Shown here one piece after another: positions 17,637-24,700 of a stretch of 42,491 nt of DNA (position 1 is its first letter; every line of letters starts with the position of its first letter). Source of the stretch: an uncultured Bacteroidales bacterium (GTDB lineage Bacteria > Bacteroidota > Bacteroidia > Bacteroidales > F082). Under the pieces are notes generated by a model, which was not told the origin of the DNA, made no database searches, and saw only the letters and a list, made by a program, of their open reading frames with translations. Where the stretch lies: positions 1-42,491 of the forward strand of contig ONKQ01000020.1 of the NCBI GenBank assembly GCA_900318465.1, given 5' to 3'. A program made the translations under genes and the position numbers.

Positions 17637-17727
17637 ATGCGGAATTATGAATGCGGAATGCGGAATAGCGCAAAGCGGCACCAGGCTTCGCCCCTCATTC
17701 CGAATTCCGAATTCAGCATTCCGAATT
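17637..17727. repeat. ATGCGGAAT hairpin repeat, copy 1
   Basis: A hairpin of about 90 bp beginning one base after the hpt stop. The left arm is made of GCGGAAT and GAATTATGAATGCGGAAT units, the right arm of CATTCCGAATTC units, and the tip is a GGCTTCGCCC loop. Copy 2 lies at 39141-39230, directly after the deoC stop. Confidence 0.8.
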
Positions 17728-17741
17728 AAAACAATAACATC

Positions 17742-18311
17742 ATGCTTAACATCATACTATTCGGCCCTCCCGGGGCTGGCAAGGGAACCCAATCGCAGTT
17801 CTTGCGCGAAAAATACGACCTGACTTACATCTCGACGGGTGAAATCCTGCGCGAGGAAATCGCCGCCGAGAGCGAACTTGGCCTCCAAGTGAAGGAAATC
17901 ATTGGCCGAGGCGGTCTCGTCTCCGACGAAATCGTGGCCAAAATCATTGAAAAGAAGCTCTCCGAAAACATGGATTCTGCCGGTTTCCTCTTCGACGGCT
18001 ATCCGCGCACGGTGCGCCAAGCCGAAATCCTTGAAGAAATGATGGAGAAATTCGATATGTCGCTGACGGGCGTTTTGAGCCTCGAAGTGCCCGAGGAACT
18101 GCTCATCGAGCGTATGTTGGAGCGCGGCAAGACCAGCGGTCGCGCCGACGACAACCTCGATTCCATCAAGCATCGTTTTGAGGAATATTACGAGAAGACG
18201 CACCCCGTGACGGATTTCTATTTGGAGAGAGGCAACCTGCATCCGGTGAACGGCGTGGGCGAGATTCCGGAGATTTTCGAGCACCTTTGCACGGTGATTG
18301 AGTCATTGTGA
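17742..18311 (+). CDS. adk: Adenylate kinase (short-LID form)
   Basis: A 189-residue kinase that interconverts ATP plus AMP and two ADP. The P-loop is GPPGAGKGT (residues 8-16), followed by YISTGEILREE, FLFDGYPRT, and a short LID (ERGKTSGRADDN) without zinc-binding cysteines. The length and short LID are normal for Bacteroidales. The upstream hairpin repeat separates it from hpt, so transcription may be partly attenuated there or come from hpt read-through. A MITE copy follows 10 bp after the stop. Confidence 0.95.
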   Translation: MLNIILFGPPGAGKGTQSQFLREKYDLTYISTGEILREEIAAESELGLQVKEIIGRGGLVSDEIVAKIIEKKLSENMDSAGFLFDGYPRTVRQAEILEEMMEKFDMSLTGVLSLEVPEELLIERMLERGKTSGRADDNLDSIKHRFEEYYEKTHPVTDFYLERGNLHPVNGVGEIPEIFEHLCTVIESL

Positions 18312-18320
18312 TTTTTTTCT

Positions 18321-18457
18321 TCACAAAACCTTCAAAACTGGCAAAACCTTTTCACGTATCGGTGGGAAGCAAGCCAACCGGCTGCTTCCCGGCGGCATGC
18401 GGTTGCGAGCCGCCCACGTTAATAAAGAAGGTTTTGAGAGTTTTGTAAGTTTTGTGA
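18321..18457. repeat. 137-bp MITE-like element, copy 2
   Basis: It has the same inverted ends as copy 1 at 16848 (TCACAAAAC and GTTTTGTGA) and the same subterminal sequences, with a diverged palindromic core around CCAACCGGCTGCTTCC. It fills the gap between the convergent adk and acyltransferase genes, where its hairpin could act as a bidirectional terminator. Confidence 0.8.
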
Positions 18458-18464
18458 CAAAAAA

Positions 18465-19220
18465 TCAATGTTCCCAGCGGATGTCGCGTTTGAGGACAGC
18501 AGGCGGATTTCCGCCAATCACTTGATAATCACCTGAAAAGTTCGATTTTACCATCGTGCCAGCCGCAACCACCGTATTATCAGGTACTTCCGCGCCTTTC
18601 AGTAATACGCACTTACAGCCTATCCAGACATGGTTGCCAACGGTAATGGCCTTGTCGGGATTGATGCGCTGGTTTTCCGGATTTTTTGACGCGAGACTTC
18701 GAGACTTCGGGACTTCGGGACTCGGGACAGTATCTGAGTCCTGCGTCTCACGTCCCTCAGTCTTATGTCCACAATTATACAACGGATGTTCGTCGGTGTC
18801 CATCACGAGGATGTCCCAGCTCAAGAGGCAGTCGCGCCCGAAACGGATTTCCTTGGCGCAGACGATGGTGCTTTCCGCCGTCATGTTGAAGTCGGCACCG
18901 AGGCTCAAATGACCACGCACTGAGAGTTTTGAGCCGTGCCCAATGCTCGCCTTGCCGCCGAAACTCACCGTGCCACTCACCTGCCAGATGCCGCGTGAGC
19001 GTTTTCTGTCGTAATGGCCCACATCGCCGAAGCCGATTTTTACCATTGCCGTTTCAATGTTTTCAGGCAGTTCCACCTTGCCGTGAAGTTCGCGCAAATA
19101 GGTACGGTGCGATACCACGACGGGCAGTTTCAAGGCCGTTTTCAGCGGAAAATAATGCAAGTTGAAACGCAAGGTCTTCGGAATCGAGCGGATGATATTG
19201 AAGAAATCGAAAGCGGTCAT
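18465..19220 (-). CDS. Hexapeptide-repeat (left-handed beta-helix) acyltransferase
   Basis: A 251-residue protein of the trimeric acetyltransferase superfamily (CatB/NodL/WcaF-like), which moves acetyl or acyl groups to sugars or small molecules. Hexapeptide turns run from about residue 84 (SFGGKASIGHGSKLSV) to 125, then DTDEHPL, and again IGCKCVLLKGAEVPDNTVVAAGTMV in the C-terminal part, with GNHVWIG before it. Residues 152-177 (HKTEGRETQDSDT, then PSPEVPKSRSL) do not fit the fold; they are encoded by a repeat element inserted in frame in a loop. It is monocistronic, with a promoter at 19267-19238. The acceptor is unknown. Confidence 0.88.
   Translation of the reverse strand: MTAFDFFNIIRSIPKTLRFNLHYFPLKTALKLPVVVSHRTYLRELHGKVELPENIETAMVKIGFGDVGHYDRKRSRGIWQVSGTVSFGGKASIGHGSKLSVRGHLSLGADFNMTAESTIVCAKEIRFGRDCLLSWDILVMDTDEHPLYNCGHKTEGRETQDSDTVPSPEVPKSRSLASKNPENQRINPDKAITVGNHVWIGCKCVLLKGAEVPDNTVVAAGTMVKSNFSGDYQVIGGNPPAVLKRDIRWEH
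18688..18770. repeat. GGGACTTC hairpin repeat inside the acyltransferase gene
   Basis: Units of GAGACTTC and GGGACTTC on one side face GTCCTGCGTCTCACGTCC on the other around a short loop (AGTATCTGA). Related elements lie between genes at 22444-22609 and 30724-30776. Here it is translated in frame on the minus strand. Confidence 0.7.
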
Positions 19221-19237
19221 GGCGATTAATTATGGCG

Positions 19238-19267
19238 CAAAGATAACAATTTACTTCATTGAACCAA
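19238..19267 (-). promoter_or_regulatory. promoter of the acyltransferase gene
   Basis: On the minus strand TTG (19267-19265) and TATCTTTG (19245-19238) are 19 nt apart, followed by CGCC. The ATG at 19220 lies about 18 nt downstream of the -7 element. Confidence 0.6.
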
Positions 19268-19407
19268 AAAAAAGCAAAAGGTCATATATCCATATTTGCA
19301 AAAAGTTGCATCTTTGCAACTGCTAATATCTAAGCGTTTAATAACTGAATATGAATATGATTGATAATATATTATCATTTGACTCAATTTCGCCAAAATC
19401 ACGTTCT

Positions 19408-20634
19408 ATGAAGAAGATTTACATTCTTTTGCTTTTTGCGGCACTCTCATTCCAAAGTGCCGTGGCGCAAAACGAACAGCCCAATCCTTACCAAGTGGCT
19501 AAAGAAGATGGCTACGGCTACCGCTCGCTTATCAAACTGCTCGATATGGACAGCACCTTTATCGGCTCGAAATTTGAACATTCCTATCACGACCTGTTAG
19601 CCATCTTGTATTCCCGCGTCGGGCGATACAAGGAGGCAAGGCGCGAAGCCGAGGCTTGTGGAACACAATTCCTCGACAATATGAGATTCAAGAATAGTTA
19701 TAAGAATGTGAAAGCCATCCCCTTGTCGGAAATGATGGACAGCATCATCGCGAACAACCGCGTCATTATGATGAACGAGAGACACTTCAACCCACACAGT
19801 AGGGCTTTCGTTATCAGTTGGTTAGAGAAATGCTATGAAAACGGCTACCGTTATCTTGCCGCCGAGACCCTGTTTGCAAAGGATTCCTTGCTCAACGAGA
19901 GGCGCACGGTGCTTTTGGGCGAAACGGGGTTCTACAGCAACGAGCCTGTCTATGGCGATATGCTCAGGACCGCGCTCAATTTGGGCTATACGCTTGTGCC
20001 TTACGAAGGCGACGGCTTCGGCGTTGACCGTGAGGTGAACGAAGCCAAAAACCTTGTCGAAAGAATCATCAGCCAAGACCCTGAAGCAAAATTCCTGCTT
20101 TTGGGCGGTTTCGGGCATATCGCCGACCGCAACGGATGGTACACGATGGGCAGATATTTCAAGGAACAGTCCGGCATTGACCCGTTTACGATGCAATGCA
20201 CGTTCTTCGACGACCCATACGGCGAAACCGATTCCTTGCAAACCGTTTATTACGACTTGATTGATGCGATGCCCTACCGCGAGCCTATCCTTCTTTATGA
20301 CACGGTGAAGCATATCTTCCCTTGCGGTTCGGGTATGGATGTCACCTGCTGCCTGCCACGCACACGCTTCATCGAAGACAACATCCCCAACTGGAAACTA
20401 TACAACGGCAAAGTGCTTTACACCATCGACCGCCGCTTCATCGACGAAAACGGCCTCCCCGAAGGCTGCGTGAGCGCGTTCCTGAAATCGGAGGGAGAAG
20501 AATGTGTCACCATTGACCAATATATGTACGGTAAGGATGAAAAGGAATTCAAGTTGGCACTTTACAAGGGTGAATATCTGCTGCGTTTTGATGACGGGAA
20601 GAAGTACAAATACTCTACCATTGAGGTGAAATAA
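19408..20634 (+). CDS. Exported EreA/ChaN-like protein
   Basis: A 408-residue protein with a signal peptide (MKKIYILLLFAALSFQSAVAQ). Residues 25-100 look helical. The following segment, NRVIMMNERHFNPHSRAF, then RYLAAETL, resembles the start of the erythromycin esterase/ChaN superfamily, where a G-E-x-H motif and a downstream Glu form part of the active site; here Asn replaces Gly. The part from LLLGGFGHIADR may correspond to the late conserved His strand. A second, clearer member of the superfamily lies at 30830. ATG 19408 was preferred over an in-frame ATG 57 nt upstream because it begins a good signal peptide. Substrate unknown. Confidence 0.65.
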   Translation: MKKIYILLLFAALSFQSAVAQNEQPNPYQVAKEDGYGYRSLIKLLDMDSTFIGSKFEHSYHDLLAILYSRVGRYKEARREAEACGTQFLDNMRFKNSYKNVKAIPLSEMMDSIIANNRVIMMNERHFNPHSRAFVISWLEKCYENGYRYLAAETLFAKDSLLNERRTVLLGETGFYSNEPVYGDMLRTALNLGYTLVPYEGDGFGVDREVNEAKNLVERIISQDPEAKFLLLGGFGHIADRNGWYTMGRYFKEQSGIDPFTMQCTFFDDPYGETDSLQTVYYDLIDAMPYREPILLYDTVKHIFPCGSGMDVTCCLPRTRFIEDNIPNWKLYNGKVLYTIDRRFIDENGLPEGCVSAFLKSEGEECVTIDQYMYGKDEKEFKLALYKGEYLLRFDDGKKYKYSTIEVK

Positions 20635-20647
20635 CTCAAATTTCGCA

Positions 20648-20796
20648 CATCCCTACGGGATGCAAAAAGGTTGATGTTGTTTGTTTTACCGATAGTAAAT
20701 CCCTACGGGATTAGTCGGATGCTGTGGCAAGGCATCCCATCGGGATGCGAGTTCGGTAAAAACGAAAGCAAGGGACAACAACATCCCATCGGGATG
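20648..20796. repeat. four ATCCC-TAC/ATC-GGGAT palindromes
   Basis: Short palindromes at 20648-20662, 20698-20712, 20732-20748 and 20782-20796. The first two have the centre TAC and the last two ATC. They occupy most of the 346-bp gap between the EreA/ChaN-like gene and the S41 peptidase gene. No gene is seen here. I recall this motif as widespread between genes in Bacteroidetes. Confidence 0.8.
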
Positions 20797-20919
20797 CACC
20801 GCAACTTGCGGAACTTGAATGAAATAAGAAAAAAGGTCTCTACCTTTGGATTTGTAACATTTTGAACTACAATATATTGCAATTTTCATCACAGCAAAAA
20901 ACTCTACTTTGCTCTTTCG

Positions 20920-20953
20920 TTTGGTTTTACTGCGTTATTTTGATGTATTTTTG
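20920..20953 (+). promoter_or_regulatory. promoter of the S41 peptidase gene
   Basis: TTTG at 20920-20923 and TATTTTTG at 20946-20953 are 22 nt apart, at the upper limit of spacing. The ATG lies 27 nt further on. Confidence 0.5.
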
Positions 20954-20980
20954 CAGAAAAGTATTCAAAACCATAACGCG

Positions 20981-22405
20981 ATGAAAAACATTCGACTTTT
21001 TACTTTGTTTGCGCTCCTGCTGATGACTGGCAAGATGACGATGCAAGCGCAAGAGCTTTCCACTATTCCAACAGAGCAGAAAATTTACGAACTTTCTGTG
21101 CTGTGGAAAGAAATGTCGTATAACTTCGGGAATATGGACAATTGCCCTGAATTGGATATTGACAGTCTTTACAGGGCGTTTCTTCCCAAAGTAACGGAAA
21201 CCAAGGATGACTTTGAGTATTGGAAAACGCTTCAACGTTTCATGGCTTGCTTCAACAATGGCCACACCAAGGTTTTTGGCGCGTCAGATCACTTGGTGAA
21301 ACATCTTGCCTATCCCTTGTTGGCCACCGCTTATCATAACGGCCATGTCACCATCGAGAATTTTGGCGTCCGAATGGCGGACTCGTTGCACGTTGGAGAT
21401 ACAATATTGACTATCAACGGAATGGATGCCCTGGATTATTTTCGGGAGTACCATATTCCATACGTCACTTGCTCCAACGAAGAATACAAGATGCACGAAG
21501 CCATGTTTTATTTCGGCAACCTCAACTGCTGCTTGATGAAGAGCGACGAGAAAATCTGCTTGGGCATCAAAGAACAGGACAAAGTGCGCGAGGTGAATGT
21601 GTTTGCCGACTATTATCTTGACCCGGAAAAGCGCGGACTTAACGATTCGTTTTATACAGGCGGCAACTATTGGAGAACAGTGAACAGCTTTGTTGCAGAC
21701 ACGACAAACAGTTTCGCTTGCCTCACCTTGACGAGCTGCAACGAGAGTTTCCCTCAAGAGTTCCTCAAGCATTACGAGGAGATACAGAAAGCTGACAACC
21801 TGATTATTAACATTTCGTACAATATGGGCGGCTATAGCTCTTTCTGCGACACCGTTCTTGGTTATTTGGTGGATAGTGACACCATCTTCAGATACCCGAC
21901 GCTGAACCGAGTGAGCAATGCAAGCGCGATGGCTTCTTCTTATTTCATTCCCGAAGAAAGGAAAGAAACAGAGATTGACATTACAAAGTATCAGGAATAC
22001 TATCTGAACCATACCTTTGAAAACGTGAACTATCAGGAACCGAGTTGGGCCATGTTCGAGAATCCCGTGCCTGCATCGCAACGCTATCACGGCAACATCT
22101 ATGTGCTGATGGGGCACGAAACGGTGTCGGCTGCCGAGTATTTCGCCATCATGCTGTCGCAAAACAAGCAAGTGGTGTTTTTGGGTGAGAAAACGGCAGG
22201 AGCCAACGCGCAACCTTATTATTTCACGTTGCCTTCGGGCATCAAAGCGATGATTAACATTGGAAAGTGCTACGATTTCGACAACCAAGATGCTTCAAGC
22301 GGGTTCTCACCTGACTACGAGGTGGATTTGTTTGAGCTGTGGCAAACCAAGTCGCGGAAAAAAGTGCTGGCGAGGATAGAAAGCATAATTCAAGGATTGA
22401 AATAA
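20981..22405 (+). CDS. Exported S41-family (C-terminal processing) peptidase
   Basis: A 474-residue protein with a signal peptide (MKNIRLFTLFALLLMTGKM, cleaved near MQAQ). The S41 (tail-specific protease) domain is recognised from the PDZ-like stretch LHVGDTILTINGMDAL, then LIINISYNMGGYS and GHETVSAAEYFA with likely nucleophile S383, and GEKTAGANA with K404 as the general base. It would act in the periplasm or at the surface. The signal-peptide region and 16 nt before the ATG are nearly identical to those of the EreA-like gene at 30830. ATG 20981 is chosen because it begins this signal peptide. Confidence 0.88.
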   Translation: MKNIRLFTLFALLLMTGKMTMQAQELSTIPTEQKIYELSVLWKEMSYNFGNMDNCPELDIDSLYRAFLPKVTETKDDFEYWKTLQRFMACFNNGHTKVFGASDHLVKHLAYPLLATAYHNGHVTIENFGVRMADSLHVGDTILTINGMDALDYFREYHIPYVTCSNEEYKMHEAMFYFGNLNCCLMKSDEKICLGIKEQDKVREVNVFADYYLDPEKRGLNDSFYTGGNYWRTVNSFVADTTNSFACLTLTSCNESFPQEFLKHYEEIQKADNLIINISYNMGGYSSFCDTVLGYLVDSDTIFRYPTLNRVSNASAMASSYFIPEERKETEIDITKYQEYYLNHTFENVNYQEPSWAMFENPVPASQRYHGNIYVLMGHETVSAAEYFAIMLSQNKQVVFLGEKTAGANAQPYYFTLPSGIKAMINIGKCYDFDNQDASSGFSPDYEVDLFELWQTKSRKKVLARIESIIQGLK

Positions 22406-22443
22406 TCTGTTAAGCAGAGGAGCATATTTAGTTTACACAGATT

Positions 22444-22609
22444 GACTGCGAGACTGCGGGACTGCGGGACATTAGCTTGTGACTTTGCTTAGCTTTTAGC
22501 CATTAGCTATTAGCTTAGGGGCCACCAAGCTAATAGCTAACCGCTAAAAGCCAAAAGCCAATCAAAGCGGTCAAGGTAAAAGGTTCCCGAAGTCCCGCGT
22601 CCCGAAGTC
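22444..22609. repeat. nested MITE-like element (GGGACTGC outer, TAGCTATTAGC inner hairpin)
   Basis: Outer arms are GACTGCGAGACTGCGGGAC at the left and CCCGAAGTCCCGCGTCCC at the right. Inside lies a second hairpin, 22491-22516 paired with 22527-22552 (23 of 26 positions), made of TTAGC units. The flanks (GAGCATATT before, GAACACTTA after) are shared with the element at 30724. The 259-bp gap between the S41 and TPR genes holds little else. Confidence 0.75.
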
Positions 22610-22652
22610 AAAAGATGTTTAATCCTGAACACTTACTTTAATGGATTTTGAG

Positions 22653-22660
22653 TAATTTTG
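22653..22660 (+). promoter_or_regulatory. -7 element immediately before the TPR/HTH gene start
   Basis: TAATTTTG is followed by TGGC and then by the GTG start at 22665. Transcription would begin at or within the start codon, suggesting a leaderless mRNA. Confidence 0.45.
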
Positions 22661-22664
22661 TGGC

Positions 22665-24581
22665 GTGAAACTGTGGTTTTATATAGGGATTGTTTTGATG
22701 ATGGCGGTGTTGGTGGGATGTAAGACCCCGCCGGACTCCCCCGCCCTGACGGGCACCCCTAATCCCCCTGACCCCCTTTCAAAGGGGGAAGGGACTGCGC
22801 ACATGGCTTTGGAAAACATTGATAGTTTGATGTGGAAGGAGCCAGATAGTGCCTTGGCGGTGATGATGGAATTTGCGGGAAGCCCCAAGGCCGACAGCCT
22901 CGATGCCTATAACGGGCATTATTGCCAACTGCTGGTTTCGGAATTGCTGTATAAAAACGATTATGGGCAGAGCAACCGCACGGAATTGTTGCAAGCCATA
23001 GGATATTTTGACAGCCTTGTGCGGCAGGCTCCCCCTTTGAAAGGGGGACAGGGAGATTCAAAAACAATCTCCAACCAAAACCACACCATTGCGTTTTTGG
23101 ATGCAAGGGCCCATTATATGAATGGCGTGGGCTATTACGAGCGTGATAGCGTGGTGGCAGCTTGCGGGGAGTATCTGAAGGCGTTGGAGATTGTGGAAAC
23201 GCATTTCCCGAATGTAGAAACGCGGCGCGCCACGTCTCTACAACCCAACCACCTGCCCAGGTTTATGGCGTTGACATACGGGCGGCTTGGTGATTTGTTT
23301 TCCGGCCAATTTATGCAGGAACCTGCCATCGTCTGCTACAAGAACTCTTTAGTTTTCAGCAAAATTGAACCTACATCGGCCAATGGTATTGCTAATTTGA
23401 TGAGTCACCTTGGAAATCAATATAGCATTTTGCAACAAATGGACAGTGCCGGATACTATTTCAATGAGGCATTTAAGTATTTAGCCGATACAAACAATTT
23501 GGCCTATCGTGATTTGATTTCAGGATTGGCATTGTATAATTACTATTCGGGCAAAAGTGTAGAGTCAGCGGTAAGTGACTTAAAACGAATGGCCACACAA
23601 ACTAAAGATGAGGATGAAAGGCTGACACGATTCTTTACCATTGGTTCCATTTATTTTGAAATCAGACAATTTGACTCGGCAATGGTTTATTTGACACGAG
23701 TGTTTGAAAACAAGGATAATGTTGTGATGAAAAGAGGTGCTGCCAGGTCGTTGCGCGATATTTTCCAAGTAAAAGGTGACACGCTGAAGGCCACCCAATA
23801 TGCCCGTTATCAGGTGGAAAATCCAGCTCTTGAAGCGGAGAGCAACAGGCAAGTCTCGCAACTCAATGACCTGTTCCAGCAGCATTTGCAGTGGGAGCAA
23901 GAGCGAGCCGAGGCCGAAAGGCAGCAGGCGGCGAAGTTGCGGAGGAACAGGATGATCGTTGTGGTGAGCGTTCTCGTTGTGGTGGCTGCGCTGTTGGCTT
24001 GGCTGTTCTATAAGCGCAAGATGCAACAGCAGCGCGACGAGGCAAGCCAACAGATGGAAGCCGTGCAAGAGGCGCACCGATTGGAGAAAGCCTCGATGTC
24101 GGGGAGGCTGAAGAAGAGCAACCAGGAGCTGCGCGAGCTGAAGGACCAGATGCGGCAACAGGCGGGCAACGGTGCGCCGAAGCAGGAGGCGCAAGCGGTG
24201 TCGTTCAACGATGAGCCTATCTGTCGCCTCATCATGGAGCGGGTGAACGAAGGGCAATTCAAGGCGCAGATGGATTGCAAGCTATACCAGGACTATGCCT
24301 TGGGCAAGGAGCAGGTGATGGCTTTGCGCGAGGCCGCCGACCGCCACTTCAACCAGTTTACCGTCCGTTTGGCCAAGGCCTATCCCAACCTCACCAAGGG
24401 CGACCTTGACTATTGCTGCCTCTATCTGCTCGGCCTTTCGGATGCCGACGTTTCGGCCTTGATGCAGCGCGCCTACAACACCGTGAGCGAGCGCAGCCGA
24501 AAGATCAAAACTATTTTTGGCACGGAAGAGCCTCTTTCAGTTGCTCTCATGAGCTTTGCCAACGGCTCTGCATCTATCTGA
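22665..24581 (+). CDS. Membrane-spanning TPR/coiled-coil regulator with C-terminal HTH
   Basis: A 638-residue protein. It starts at GTG (the only start in frame) with a lipoprotein-like signal whose lipobox is LVGC (Cys19). Residues 50-400 are TPR-like helical repeats, a transmembrane helix spans about 428-448 (MIVVVSVLVVVAALLAWLF), then a coiled coil (450-510), and a C-terminal helix-turn-helix-like segment near 577-622 (LTKGDLDYCCLYLLGLSDADV, with VSERSRKI). The topology places the TPRs outside and the HTH in the cytosol, as in Bacteroidetes one-component membrane regulators. Three repeat elements are translated in frame near residues 36, 123 and 184. It may control the neighbouring secreted-protein genes. 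Confidence 0.78.
   Translation: MKLWFYIGIVLMMAVLVGCKTPPDSPALTGTPNPPDPLSKGEGTAHMALENIDSLMWKEPDSALAVMMEFAGSPKADSLDAYNGHYCQLLVSELLYKNDYGQSNRTELLQAIGYFDSLVRQAPPLKGGQGDSKTISNQNHTIAFLDARAHYMNGVGYYERDSVVAACGEYLKALEIVETHFPNVETRRATSLQPNHLPRFMALTYGRLGDLFSGQFMQEPAIVCYKNSLVFSKIEPTSANGIANLMSHLGNQYSILQQMDSAGYYFNEAFKYLADTNNLAYRDLISGLALYNYYSGKSVESAVSDLKRMATQTKDEDERLTRFFTIGSIYFEIRQFDSAMVYLTRVFENKDNVVMKRGAARSLRDIFQVKGDTLKATQYARYQVENPALEAESNRQVSQLNDLFQQHLQWEQERAEAERQQAAKLRRNRMIVVVSVLVVVAALLAWLFYKRKMQQQRDEASQQMEAVQEAHRLEKASMSGRLKKSNQELRELKDQMRQQAGNGAPKQEAQAVSFNDEPICRLIMERVNEGQFKAQMDCKLYQDYALGKEQVMALREAADRHFNQFTVRLAKAYPNLTKGDLDYCCLYLLGLSDADVSALMQRAYNTVSERSRKIKTIFGTEEPLSVALMSFANGSASI
22772..22788. repeat. CCCCCTTT-C-AAAGGGGG palindrome, in frame, copy 1
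   Basis: A 17-bp palindrome with one central base inside the TPR/HTH gene, encoding PLSKGEG. Just before it lies another GC-rich inverted sequence (GCCCTGACGGGC). The pair encodes the Pro-rich stretch between the lipobox and the first TPR. Confidence 0.75.
23031..23047. repeat. CCCCCTTT-G-AAAGGGGG palindrome, in frame, copy 2
   Basis: The same 17-bp element in inverse orientation, with the extension ACAGGGAGATTC, encoding PPLKGGQGDS inside a TPR linker. I recall PPLKGGQGD as a phrase that recurs in unrelated Bacteroidetes proteins. Confidence 0.75.
23214..23241. repeat. GTAGAGACG palindrome, copy 2 (in frame)
   Basis: A 28-bp palindrome with two mismatches between arms, running from GTAGAAACGC to CACGTCTCTAC. 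It encodes VETRRATSLQ within the TPR region. Confidence 0.75.
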
Positions 24582-24630
24582 TTATCGGTACGATAGTTAA
24601 AAATCCATACAAATCCATACATTGTTTTTC

Positions 24631-24662
24631 TTGACAGGAGTGGGGGTATTGGTGTAGTTTTG
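24631..24662 (+). promoter_or_regulatory. promoter of the BspA-like gene
   Basis: TTGAC at 24631-24635 and TAGTTTTG at 24655-24662, 21 nt apart. The ATG follows 38 nt later. Confidence 0.6.
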
Positions 24663-24700
24663 CCGAAAATTTCAAATCTAAATTTCAAAAATCTACAGTT

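Noticed and set aside
20648-20796. Four palindromes considered as CRISPR repeats
   Set aside because: Units are 15-17 bp, spacing is irregular, two subtypes occur and no cas genes are near.
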